Made by a program: the position numbers and the translations under genes
Assembly: GCA_020634895.1 (NCBI GenBank)
Contig: JACKAV010000011.1
Span: 1 to 64,000, forward strand
Direction of reading: 5' to 3'
DNA: 64,000 bases
Source of the DNA: Anaerolineales bacterium
GTDB lineage: Bacteria; Chloroflexota; Anaerolineae; Anaerolineales; Villigracilaceae
Part shown: positions 34,801 through 42,200 of the stretch, in pieces
How positions within the stretch are numbered: position 1 is the first letter of the stretch
Layout: each line of letters starts with the position of its first letter
The notes under the pieces: generated by a model
The model's input: the letters and a program-made list of their open reading frames with translations, nothing else
What the model was told of the DNA's origin: nothing
The model's database searches: none

Positions 34801-35816
34801 CAAAAGCAATAAAGAATGTGGAGAATAGCGGACGCCATCTTCTCGAACTTATCAACGACGTGCTTGATGTCTCAAAGATCGAAGCGGGCATGTTGGAATT
34901 ACACCCAACGCCATGTGCCCTCAATGATATTTGCGAAAGCAGCATCCAATTGGCAAAAGGCATGGCAGAGAAGAAAAACCTGAAGGTAAACTTTATCAAA
35001 GGGCAGTCAAGCGTTCTGCTCAATGGAGATCCGCGCCGGCTAAAACAAATATTCGTCAACCTGCTCAGCAATGCGGTTAAATTCACCCCTGATAACGGCG
35101 AGGTGAATCTGGAAATAGTTTCAGATGAAGATGACCAGGACGTGAAAATCATTGTGCGCGATACTGGGATCGGCATCGACGCCGTTGATCTACCCAAGCT
35201 TTTCAAACCGTTCGTACAACTTGACGCCAGCCTTTCGCGAGAGCAATCCGGGACAGGTTTGGGATTGGCGCTTGTCAAATCGCTGGTTGATATGCATGGC
35301 GGAAGCATCCAGATCGAAAGCGAAAAAGGACGGGGCAGCAGTTTCACGGTCACCCTGCCGGTCTACCACTTCCCTGCAAAAAAGTACGAGACCGAGATAA
35401 AACCAGCCGTAAAAACAGGACAAACTTCAAGCGCCTCCCCTATCGTCATGATCGTGGACGATAACGAAACCAATATCAACATGTTAAAAGATTATCTGAC
35501 CTCCAGAAATTTCAAAACAGCCGCCGCAATGACCGGGGAAGAATTCCTCAAACGCGTCGAAGATGTCCGCCCGGATATTGTTCTGATGGACATCCAAATG
35601 CCGGAAATGGATGGACTGGAAACCACCCGTAGATTACGGAAACACAGCGACCCGCGCATCGCCTCCGTGCCGGTCATTGCCATCACAGCCCTAGCCATGC
35701 CCGGCGACCGGGAAAAATGCCTGGAGGCTGGCGCCAATCTCTACTTAAGCAAACCGGTAAGATTGAGAGAACTTCCTGAAATCCTATATGCGCAAATCAA
35801 CGAACAAAACACGTAA
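31851..35816 (+). CDS. Multi-PAS hybrid sensor histidine kinase
   Basis: A 1321-residue kinase; ATG at 31851 with GGAG is preferred over the TTG eight codons before. Two N-terminal membrane helices (about 25-50 and 66-82) have almost nothing outside between them. Then three PAS domains (about 100-480), a GAF-like domain (485-650), two more PAS (655-790, 815-940), HisKA with His955 in MSHELRTPL, HATPase_c (NLLSNAVKF, DTGIGID, GTGLGL) and a receiver with Asp1247 in LMDIQMPEMDG. All catalytic residues are intact. No output regulator gene is adjacent, so the phosphate probably moves on via an Hpt protein elsewhere. The signal is likely cytoplasmic or membrane-borne (redox, ligand). Confidence 0.93.
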   Translation: MDNKKRSKSDSKKGGNLPKWLPTHSQAIKIALYYALLGALWIFFSDKLLFALVQDAPAAARLSSYKGWFYVGITALFLWAALDRYFARIRQSAQETQESESRFTTIFENSPVAMGISRVSDQKIIHVNTALTKLYGYSPKEFIGHTTEELQLWADPADRQKFITQLQKHESTRDLEFTARLKSGEKRKMLVSGELMDLNGEPCLIAQIMDITERKQMEDEIRAAQELAQHTIDSLDAHVCVLDENGVVVSVNQAWRNFADANPPTPEDYYIGRNYLTVCDNATDEDAPQARDVAKAIRAAIQGKLDRFQLEYPCHSPDAKRWFVLRLTSFTHNGSIRIVLTHENITERKQSELEVREKEKRFTTIFHTNPLPIMISRLKDGKYTEVNSSFEEITGYSSEEIIGRTAKELNIWVNFEDRNRMVQELNQQRSVHGFEFQLQNRNGDVHEMLMSAEAIELEGEVYGLAIAQDITERKLVERASQTITDIQKQMISTNNLKDLYQLTGENIQKLIGDAYVVVSMINEDAQAMRVAGLFGFGDIVEKWLPKFKINLTKSSYPIDEMTPEELRLFRSGKLEKFEDGIYRLMLGRIPKSLCTTFEKEFRLTGIYTMGFIRQEKHLGGVIILARRDLTPFKGMIETIINYAAIIIDRIMAEEILRESEAKYRTLTEQIPAIVYIEDVTREPGSVQYISPQAERMLGFPVDQWLHPNMNLWYEQIHPNERTWVTEAYERCYSFGEAFDCEYRMVASDGRIVWIHDQARTINDEHGNPHLIHGVMYDITERKEAEKSLRESEEKYRLLSQELEERVQERTAEITDLYENAPAGYHSLDGDGNFLMVNQTELNWLGYTREELVGKNITTILSPASASIFKENFPKLKETGQINNREIEITRKDGSSFPAMMSGSVIYDAQGGYISSRSTLVDITERKQAEEALRLTNLKLERALRIKDEFLATMSHELRTPLTGILGLSEAVQEGIYGDLNDKQAKAIKNVENSGRHLLELINDVLDVSKIEAGMLELHPTPCALNDICESSIQLAKGMAEKKNLKVNFIKGQSSVLLNGDPRRLKQIFVNLLSNAVKFTPDNGEVNLEIVSDEDDQDVKIIVRDTGIGIDAVDLPKLFKPFVQLDASLSREQSGTGLGLALVKSLVDMHGGSIQIESEKGRGSSFTVTLPVYHFPAKKYETEIKPAVKTGQTSSASPIVMIVDDNETNINMLKDYLTSRNFKTAAAMTGEEFLKRVEDVRPDIVLMDIQMPEMDGLETTRRLRKHSDPRIASVPVIAITALAMPGDREKCLEAGANLYLSKPVRLRELPEILYAQINEQNT

Positions 35817-35887
35817 AATAAAAGAAGCCGCGAACGTCAAGAACACAGATCATCGGTGCTATAATCAAATTAAACAAGGAGTGACCC

Positions 35888-36103
35888 ATGAGCGAAGAAA
35901 AAAGAAAAAAGATGAGAGAAAAACTTCCGCCTGAGGCATTGGAACACATGAAAGCCGCACGCAAGGAAATGCGCAAAAGCGTGGAAACCATCCTGCCGCC
36001 CGGTTATATTGAGCACCGTCGTGCCGCCCGCAAGGAAATGCTCCTCGCCTTCCGCAGCATGCTCGACGCCGCCATCAAAAAAACGGAAGAAAAATCCTCA
36101 TAA
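35888..36103 (+). CDS. 71-residue basic protein with a duplicated motif
   Basis: A small, highly charged protein with AAGGAG seven bases before the ATG and its own terminator. The pattern LPPEALEHMKAARKEM at 13-28 recurs as LPPGYIEHRRAARKEM at 36-51, so the protein is a tandem duplication of a helix-forming unit. I have seen single-unit relatives in Chloroflexota but know no function. The duplicated EH-AARKEM core suggests a binding surface (nucleic acid or protein). Confidence 0.7.
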   Translation: MSEEKRKKMREKLPPEALEHMKAARKEMRKSVETILPPGYIEHRRAARKEMLLAFRSMLDAAIKKTEEKSS

Positions 36104-36108
36104 AACCA

Positions 36109-36141
36109 AAACTCCCAGTCAAAAGGCTGGGAGTTTTTTTA
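36109..36141 (+). terminator. Terminator after the 71-residue protein
   Basis: AAAACTCCCAG / CTGGGAGTTTT stem with an 8-base loop, followed by a run of T. Confidence 0.9.
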
Positions 36142-36169
36142 CTTAGAAACCGTCTCTTAAAAATTTTTG

Positions 36170-36258
36170 GACACGGACAACACGGATTTCACTGATCTTC
36201 ACAGAAAAAAACGGTAAAATGCCAGTTTTTGTCCGTGTTTTCAGTGAATTCCGTGTAC
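36170..36258. repeat. Word-type repeat (ACACGGA / TCAGTGAA)
   Basis: The left arm repeats CACGGA words and ends in CACTGA; the right arm (from 36229) gives TCCGTGT, TCAGTGAATTCCGTGT, the near-exact complement of ACACGGATTTCACTGA (15 of 16). It fills the spacer between two convergent genes. Confidence 0.7.
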
Positions 36259-36285
36259 AAAGGCGCGTCAATTGTGACCAATCAC

Positions 36286-37977
36286 TTAGCGGAACGGACG
36301 TCTTCCCCTCGCGAGGAAGAGAACATAGAACAATGCAACTCCCGCACCAACAAATAAACCTTCAGACAGCATCGTCTGGGTATCATACAAAACTGCGCCT
36401 GAAAGCAACAGACCCAAAAAGACGATCCCACCCGTCAGGCGGTTTACAGACCGCTCCAGATAACTGATCTGAATATTTCCAAGCGGATTCTGCACATTCA
36501 ACTCGCCGCGTTCGATACGTCCAAGCACCCGTTCCGCCCTCCCTGGAATAGTAATAAGGGTTTTGAGAAGTACCCCCGCCTCATCGATAAATGTTTCGAA
36601 CGCAGAGCCGCCTTCGCCCTCGGTCAGTTTTTTGGCATAAGGAGCAAGTTGCAGCCAAAGATTAAATTCCGAATTCAAACCCGTACACATGCCGGATAAA
36701 ATGCCGATCGTGCGACCAAGCAGCAAAAGGTTTTCCGGCAGTTGAAAAGGCATGGTCTGAAGCAGTTCACGAAACTGCAAGCCAAACTTCATCATGTCCC
36801 TGTGTTCTATGCTTCGGAGTTCGTTCATGCTCTTGCCCCAGAAGCGGTCAAAGACCTGGGCACTGGCTTCTTCCAATAACTTTACATTCGCGCTTGGCAG
36901 CAACACTCCCAACGTCTGATACGCGCGGATCAACCGCGGCGCATCCTGCAAGCCGACCGAAATAACCACTTCGCGCAAACCTTCCACCAGTCTATCCGGC
37001 ATGCGCCCTACCATGCCAAAATCAATAAAGGTCAGACGGAATTTTGTCGAACCATCCTCATTCTTTTCAGCCAGCGGCGAAACGAAAAGGTTTCCGGGAT
37101 GCGGGTCGGCGTGGAAGAAACCATCTTCAAATATCTGCTTGAGATACGTGCCAAGCAAAAGTTCAGCCACCTCTTCACGGTTGACTCCCGCAGCCGTAAT
37201 GGCATCGTAATCGGTGATCTTGATCGCGGTAACATCCTCCAGTGTAAGCACGCGGCGGCTGGTGCGACTCCACACCACGCGCGGGACATGTACGTCTCTA
37301 TCGTCCTTGAAGTTGGCTGCAAAGGTCTCGGCATTTTTCCCCTCTGACAGGTAATCCAATTCCTCGTTGATGGTTGCTGCGAATTCATCGAGGATGACCG
37401 GCACATTGACCCGGTCACTGACGGGGCGATACTTCTGGAGCCAGCCGCCCGCCACTTTGATTGCCGCCATGTCCACTTCGACAACCTGTTCGATATTCGG
37501 GCGCAATATTTTCACAACAACATTGTCGAAACCCAACGCATCCGAATCATGCGGGAACAACCGCGCGCGGTGGACTTGTCCCAATGAGGCGGCGGCGACG
37601 GGAGATCTCTCAAAGCTGAGAAAAAGCTTCTCGATGGCAGAATCAAGCTCCCGTTCAGTTTCGAGGCGGATGGGTTCATAATCCACCGGCGGGACTTCAT
37701 CCTGCAATCCTGCCAGTTCATCCGTAATCTCAGGCGGAAGCACATCCAAACGCGCCGAGAGGAATTGACCAACTTTGATCATCACCCCGCCAAGGCGGAT
37801 CGCCAGCGCGCGGAAGCGGGAAGCGATCTTTCGATAACGGGCAGACCGATTATTTTTGGCGAGAAACCCAAGCCCGATACGACGCAGGATGATATCCCAA
37901 AAGACGATATTCGCTGTGACGCGGGCGAAGAAGAAAACTATGCGCCAATAACGCATACGTAGTAGTGTTGAATTCAT
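36286..37977 (-). CDS. AarF/UbiB (ABC1/ADCK) family atypical kinase
   Basis: A 563-residue UbiB-family protein. The KxGQ motif is in MIKVGQFLSARLDVLPPE (near 66-83), the Ala-rich loop is AAASLGQVHRA, the ion-pair Lys is in VVVKILRP, and HADPHPGN and FIDFGMVGRMP carry the catalytic Asp residues. Two membrane helices form the C-terminus (about 510-555). The family acts as ATPases/kinases tied to isoprenoid quinone or lipid metabolism. No quinone genes are nearby. It stands alone on the minus strand. Confidence 0.92.
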   Translation of the reverse strand: MNSTLLRMRYWRIVFFFARVTANIVFWDIILRRIGLGFLAKNNRSARYRKIASRFRALAIRLGGVMIKVGQFLSARLDVLPPEITDELAGLQDEVPPVDYEPIRLETERELDSAIEKLFLSFERSPVAAASLGQVHRARLFPHDSDALGFDNVVVKILRPNIEQVVEVDMAAIKVAGGWLQKYRPVSDRVNVPVILDEFAATINEELDYLSEGKNAETFAANFKDDRDVHVPRVVWSRTSRRVLTLEDVTAIKITDYDAITAAGVNREEVAELLLGTYLKQIFEDGFFHADPHPGNLFVSPLAEKNEDGSTKFRLTFIDFGMVGRMPDRLVEGLREVVISVGLQDAPRLIRAYQTLGVLLPSANVKLLEEASAQVFDRFWGKSMNELRSIEHRDMMKFGLQFRELLQTMPFQLPENLLLLGRTIGILSGMCTGLNSEFNLWLQLAPYAKKLTEGEGGSAFETFIDEAGVLLKTLITIPGRAERVLGRIERGELNVQNPLGNIQISYLERSVNRLTGGIVFLGLLLSGAVLYDTQTMLSEGLFVGAGVALFYVLFLARGRRPFR

Positions 37978-38108
37978 GGAGCCTCCATGAGAAATATTGT
38001 AGCCCCTTTACGCCATTCGGCATGGTGACGAATTTCTCGAATTTTCTATTTTTATTTGCATTAGCACTTCTTGACTTCGCTGCAATATGCCCAATTTTCA
38101 TTACCTAC

Positions 38109-38138
38109 TTGACAACTCATCCCACTCTCATGTAAACT
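38109..38138 (+). promoter_or_regulatory. Sigma-70 promoter of the leader unit
   Basis: -35 TTGACA (perfect), 18-base spacer, -10 TAAACT. It points at the small leader frame at 38182. Transcription would start near 38145. Confidence 0.7.
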
Positions 38139-38181
38139 GACAACGTACTTAAATCTTACAAAGAAAGGAGCGCACTTCCAA

Positions 38182-38253
38182 ATGGTTTTTCGTATCACCA
38201 ACAAACGCAACCGAATCTCCCGCTTTCTCGAAGTGCGCCAATTGACAGCCTGA
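38182..38253 (+). CDS. 23-residue Arg-rich leader peptide
   Basis: An ATG 11 bases after AAAGGAG opens a 23-codon frame, MVFRITNKRNRISRFLEVR... ending at TGA 38251-38253. Five of 23 residues are Arg and one is Lys; R-N-R at 9-11 is a basic-X-basic motif of the kind at which macrolide-bound ribosomes stall. The frame lies between the promoter and terminator of the leader unit, ahead of an ABC exporter pair. Peptides of this size are hard to prove; the support is the ribosome site plus the RNA layout. Confidence 0.5.
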   Translation: MVFRITNKRNRISRFLEVRQLTA

Positions 38254-38282
38254 TGTAGGCTTTCAATCCCCTGTGTCTTTTC

Positions 38283-38312
38283 AAACACGGCGCACCTGCG
38301 TCGTGTTTTTTT
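38283..38312 (+). terminator. Strong intrinsic terminator of the leader unit
   Basis: An 11-bp stem (AAACACGGCGC / GCGTCGTGTTT, one G-U pair) with a 4-base loop runs directly into seven T. It is one of the best terminators here and lies about 225 bases before the ABC exporter gene. Confidence 0.88.
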
Positions 38313-38321
38313 ATTGTCTGA

Positions 38322-38380
38322 ATTAACCGCCAAGCACGCAAAGACCGCGAAGATAACCTTTAAATCTTAGCGTCTTTATT
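38322..38380. repeat. Word-type repeat (ACCGCCAAG / CGCAAAGACCGCGAAG)
   Basis: The words CGCCAAG, CGCAAAG and CGCGAAG follow one another and are answered by CTTAGCGTCTTT on the right. This word type is familiar from many unrelated genomes as a spacer repeat. Confidence 0.6.
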
Positions 38381-38425
38381 GACCATTTTTTAAGTACACG
38401 GTTTTTTAGCTTCTCGCCAAAAACT

Positions 38426-38494
38426 CTCACCCTGCCCTCTCCCAATGGGAGAGGGGGAAGTTATCCCACCAAAAATAGCTCCACTTGGGGTGAG
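38426..38494. repeat. Word-type palindrome (CCCTCTCCCAATGGGAGAGGG)
   Basis: A perfect 9-bp stem with loop AAT (38435-38455), framed by outer words CTCACCC and GGGTGAG (38488-38494). It has no T-run, so it is not a typical terminator. It lies between the leader unit and the ABC exporter gene. Confidence 0.65.
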
Positions 38495-38536
38495 GGAAAG
38501 TTCTTGAAATCAAGGTAGTAACTTAGGTTAAATAAC

Positions 38537-40282
38537 ATGAACCTCTCATTCAAATCCTACTGGAACCTGCTCGCCAATCATATCCGCCCACAACGCGGAC
38601 GATTCATCCTGCTCACCACCATGCTGTTCGGAAGCATTGCCTTACGCATCTTTGCTCCGCAGATCATGCGTCGTTTTATCGACGAGGCGCTGTCCGGCAA
38701 GGCGCTCTCTGAACTTACATGGACGGCTGTTGCCTTCATCAGCGTGGCATTGATTCAACAAGTCGTGCAGATTGGAACCACCTACCTCGGCGAAAATGTG
38801 GCATGGACCGCCACCAATGCCCTGCGCGCCGAACTGGCAGAACATGCGCTCAAACTCGGCATGAAGTTCCACAACGACCACACACCCGGCGAACTGATCG
38901 AACGCATCGACGGCGATGTAACCGAACTGGCGACATTCTTTTCGCAATTCGCGCTCAATCTTATCGCGAACGGACTCTTACTCGTCGGCATTCTCATCAC
39001 CCTTGCCATCGAAGATTGGCGCGTAGGCTTGGCTTTCGCCGTCTATTCTGTGTTGACCATTGGCGTGCTGGGCAAGCTCAGGAATATCGCCGTGCCGCAT
39101 CAAAAAGCACGCCGCGAAGCAGAAAGCCAGATGTACGGTTTCATCGAAGAACAACTTTCAGGTACTGAAGACATCCGCTCGAGCGGCGCGGTGGGATTCT
39201 CCATCCGCGAACTTTTCCGTCATCAAGCTGAGATTCTCAAACACAGCCGCCTCGCACACTTCAAGCGTTGGATCATCGAAAACGCGATGGGGCTCGCCCT
39301 CACCACCGGCACACTACTAGCCATCACCAGCGGATATTGGCTTTACACCGCAGGCGCTGTCACCATCGGCACGGTCTATCTTTTCGTCCACTATCTCAAT
39401 CTGCTCGAAGAGCCGTTCTGGGCAATGACACATGAGATCGAAAGTTTCCAAACCATTGGAGCCTGTGTTGAACGTCTGACTGAGTTCAAGCAGTTCGAAC
39501 CTGAAGTAAAGAACGAAACAGGCAAAACGCTCGACTCTCATCCATTGGCGTTGACATTCAATGACGTGACCTTTTCCTACAATGGCGAAGACTCCGTCAT
39601 CAAACGCCTCTCTCTGGACCTCAAGCCTGCTTCTGTTTTGGGACTGCTTGGTCGCACCGGAAGCGGAAAGACCACTCTCGGACGCTTGATCTTCAATTTA
39701 TATTCTGTCAACGAAGGCAGTATCAAAGTCAACGGCGAAGACTTGCACAACATCCAACTTGACTCACTGAGGCAAAACATCGCCATCGTGACGCAGGATG
39801 TGCAACTATTCCGTGCAACCATCCGCGAGAATTTGACCTTCTTTGACCGGTCAATACCCGATGACAAAATCATCGCCACCCTCGAGGACCTCGAACTCGG
39901 CGACTGGTTCCGAACCCTGCCAAACGGACTGGACACTGAACTGGAAACAGGGTCCAGATCCCTGTCCGCGGGTGAGGCGCAACTACTGGCGTTCACGCGA
40001 GTCTTTTTGCGGAATCCCGGTCTTGTCATCCTCGACGAAGCCTCATCCCGTCTTGATCCTGCCACCGAGCAAAAACTTGAGAATGCAATAGACAAGTTAT
40101 TGCACGGTCGTACAGCCATCATCATCGCCCACAGACTCGACACATTACACCGCGCCGATGAAGTGTTGATACTTGATAACGGCTCCGTGCTCGAATATGG
40201 CAACCGCAAAGAATTGGCATCGAACCCGAACGCAAGGTTTTATCAACTTTTGCAAACCGGTTTGGAGGAAGTTCTCGCCTAA
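38537..40282 (+). CDS. ABC exporter half-transporter A (catalytic site subunit)
   Basis: A 581-residue half-transporter: six membrane helices in 1-310 and an ATPase domain in 330-581. Walker A GRTGSGKT is at 372-379, signature LSAGE at 476-480 (non-canonical), Walker B LVILDE with catalytic Glu501, H-loop His532. With the next gene it should form a heterodimer in which its Walker A/B pairs with the LSGGQ of the partner, giving the one active ATP site. Such exporters (BmrCD, TM287/288, LmrCD) pump out drugs or lipids. A leader unit with a terminator lies upstream. Confidence 0.88.
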   Translation: MNLSFKSYWNLLANHIRPQRGRFILLTTMLFGSIALRIFAPQIMRRFIDEALSGKALSELTWTAVAFISVALIQQVVQIGTTYLGENVAWTATNALRAELAEHALKLGMKFHNDHTPGELIERIDGDVTELATFFSQFALNLIANGLLLVGILITLAIEDWRVGLAFAVYSVLTIGVLGKLRNIAVPHQKARREAESQMYGFIEEQLSGTEDIRSSGAVGFSIRELFRHQAEILKHSRLAHFKRWIIENAMGLALTTGTLLAITSGYWLYTAGAVTIGTVYLFVHYLNLLEEPFWAMTHEIESFQTIGACVERLTEFKQFEPEVKNETGKTLDSHPLALTFNDVTFSYNGEDSVIKRLSLDLKPASVLGLLGRTGSGKTTLGRLIFNLYSVNEGSIKVNGEDLHNIQLDSLRQNIAIVTQDVQLFRATIRENLTFFDRSIPDDKIIATLEDLELGDWFRTLPNGLDTELETGSRSLSAGEAQLLAFTRVFLRNPGLVILDEASSRLDPATEQKLENAIDKLLHGRTAIIIAHRLDTLHRADEVLILDNGSVLEYGNRKELASNPNARFYQLLQTGLEEVLA

Positions 40283-40286
40283 AACT

Positions 40287-40357
40287 AACCACAGAGCACA
40301 CAAAGACCACAGAGATCCTTTTCTATTTTCTCCGTACTCTCTGTGATCTCCGTGGTA
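40287..40357. repeat. Word-type repeat (ACCACAGAG / CTCTGTGATCTCCGTGGT)
   Basis: ACCACAGAG and GACCACAGAGATC on the left face CTCTGTGATCTCCGTGGT on the right. It fills the 101-base spacer inside the exporter operon. Confidence 0.7.
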
Positions 40358-40383
40358 GGAGAACGAACCTCAAGGATACACAT

Positions 40384-42189
40384 ATGACCGAAACAACCCT
40401 CAACTCAAACGATCTCAACGTCCCCGCATTGCCCGCATGGAAAGTTGTGCTTGAACTCATCCGCTTTCGCCCCTGGCTCTGGTTCGTGGACTTTGCCTCC
40501 GTTGCCATCATGCGCTTTGTCTGGCAGATCGCGCCTGCACTCATCCTCAAAGCCTTCTTCGATATGCTGACCATCGGCACGCAACTGAAGTTCGGCATTT
40601 GGTCGATAGTTGCCTTCTTCGTCTCGCTCTGGCTCGGACGAATTATAGGAACATACGGTTTCTACTACGCCGACGTGCCCATCTTTGCAGACATGGGTAC
40701 ACTCATGCGCAAGAACCTGTTGACGCACATCCTCAAACGTCCCGGCGCATCGCAGCTACCCGACTCGCCCGGCGAAGCCATCAGCCGCTTCAAAGGCGAC
40801 GTACAGGAGATACCGATCTTCGTCATCATGATCAACGATGTGACCGTCGGCTTAATGGTCATCGCCGTTTCCATTGTATTGATGACTCAAATCAGCCCGT
40901 CGTTCACGTTCATGGCGCTCATCCCGCTGGTCATCGTCGGCATCGTTGCCAACATCGCCACCACACGCATTTCCCATTACCGCCGCGCCTCGCGACAAGC
41001 CGCGGGCAAAGTGACCGGCTTTATCGGAGAATTCTTCGGCGCAGTGCAAGCCGTGAAGATCGCAACTGCTGAAAAGAACATCATTGGTCACTTCCACAAG
41101 ATCAACGACGAACGCCGCAGATTAACCGTCCGCGAGAAACTTTTCGATGAAGTACTCGGCTCGATCTACCGCAACACATCCACGCTTGGCACGGGCGTAA
41201 TTCTCATTCTCGTCGGTCAGTCCATGCGCACGGGTAGTTTTACCCTCGGTGATTTCTCGCTCTTCGTCTACCTCCTGCAAAGCATGGGCGACCTGACCAC
41301 AATGGGCGGTATGCTCTGGGCGCGTTACAAACAAATGGATGTCTCCGTCAAACGCATGTATCGTTTAATGGAAAATGCTCCGTTGGAAGCGCTTGTGGAA
41401 CACAGCCCCGTGGATTTGGAAGGACCACTGCCCGAAGTGACTTACCCAACGAAAACCGCCTCAGACCAACTGAGCGAATTGGTCGCTGACCATTTGACCT
41501 TTCACTACCCGAACTCAGTCAACGGCATCGAAGACGTTTCACTAAAGATCAAACGCGGCTCGCTGACAGTCATCACCGGGCGCATCGGTTCCGGCAAAAC
41601 GACATTGCTCCGCACTTTGCTCGGGCTGTTGCCCGCCGACTCCGGCGAAGTCCGCTGGAATGGGCAGGTCGTAGATGATGCCGGAAACTTTTTCATTCCG
41701 CCGCGCTGCGCCTACACCGCACAAGTTCCGCGCTTGTTCAGCAATACCCTGCGAAATAATATTTTGCTCGGGTTGAACAGGAATGACGACGAAGTGTACA
41801 AGTCAACCAGACTCGCCGTCATGGACCGCGACCTTGAAATTCTCGATGACAACCTCGAAACAATGGTCGGTTCGCGCGGCGTCAAACTCTCCGGCGGGCA
41901 AATGCAGCGCACTGCCGCCGCACGCATGTTCATCCGCGACACAGAGCTTGTCGTTTTCGACGATCTCTCCAGCGCGCTGGACGTGGAAACCGAACGTCAA
42001 CTTTGGGAGCGGATTTTTGAAACGGGCAATGAACCCACCTGCCTCGTCGTCTCCCACCGCCGCCCGCTTTTGAGGCGCGCCGATCACATCATCGTGCTAA
42101 AAGACGGCAAAGTCGAATCCGAAGGCACACTCGACGAATTGCTTGTGTCCAGCCATGAAATGCGCGAGTTGTGGAAGTTGGAAGAATAA
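40384..42189 (+). CDS. ABC exporter half-transporter B (degenerate site subunit)
   Basis: A 601-residue half-transporter with six helices in 1-335 and an ATPase domain in 360-601. Walker A GRIGSGKT is at 399-406, signature LSGGQ at 502-506, Walker B LVVFDD with Asp526, but Asp527 stands where the catalytic Glu should be. H-loop His558 is present. Its own Walker site, paired with the LSAGE of subunit A, makes the degenerate site that binds but hardly hydrolyses ATP. The split of roles matches known heterodimeric exporters. Substrate unknown. Confidence 0.88.
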   Translation: MTETTLNSNDLNVPALPAWKVVLELIRFRPWLWFVDFASVAIMRFVWQIAPALILKAFFDMLTIGTQLKFGIWSIVAFFVSLWLGRIIGTYGFYYADVPIFADMGTLMRKNLLTHILKRPGASQLPDSPGEAISRFKGDVQEIPIFVIMINDVTVGLMVIAVSIVLMTQISPSFTFMALIPLVIVGIVANIATTRISHYRRASRQAAGKVTGFIGEFFGAVQAVKIATAEKNIIGHFHKINDERRRLTVREKLFDEVLGSIYRNTSTLGTGVILILVGQSMRTGSFTLGDFSLFVYLLQSMGDLTTMGGMLWARYKQMDVSVKRMYRLMENAPLEALVEHSPVDLEGPLPEVTYPTKTASDQLSELVADHLTFHYPNSVNGIEDVSLKIKRGSLTVITGRIGSGKTTLLRTLLGLLPADSGEVRWNGQVVDDAGNFFIPPRCAYTAQVPRLFSNTLRNNILLGLNRNDDEVYKSTRLAVMDRDLEILDDNLETMVGSRGVKLSGGQMQRTAAARMFIRDTELVVFDDLSSALDVETERQLWERIFETGNEPTCLVVSHRRPLLRRADHIIVLKDGKVESEGTLDELLVSSHEMRELWKLEE

Positions 42190-42200
42190 CGGAAAATATC

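Larger units (their letters stand above)
38145..38312 (+). ncRNA. Structured leader RNA with exclusive pairings (candidate attenuator)
   Basis: Segment 1 GCGCACTTC (38170-38178) pairs perfectly with segment 2 GAAGTGCGC (38230-38238). Segment 2 GTGCGCC (38233-38239) also pairs perfectly with segment 3 GGCGCAC (38289-38295). Segment 3 is the 5' arm of the terminator with segment 4. CTGTGT (38271-38276) can also bind ACACGG (38285-38290). Thus 1:2 frees the terminator, while 2:3 breaks it. A translated leader frame spans segment 2. This is the layout of ribosome-controlled attenuation. The unit could instead be an independent short RNA. Confidence 0.55.

Noticed and set aside
38061..38333. A 90-residue minus-strand frame over the leader unit
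   Set aside because: It crosses the strong terminator and the leader palindromes, lacks a ribosome site, and shows no motif.
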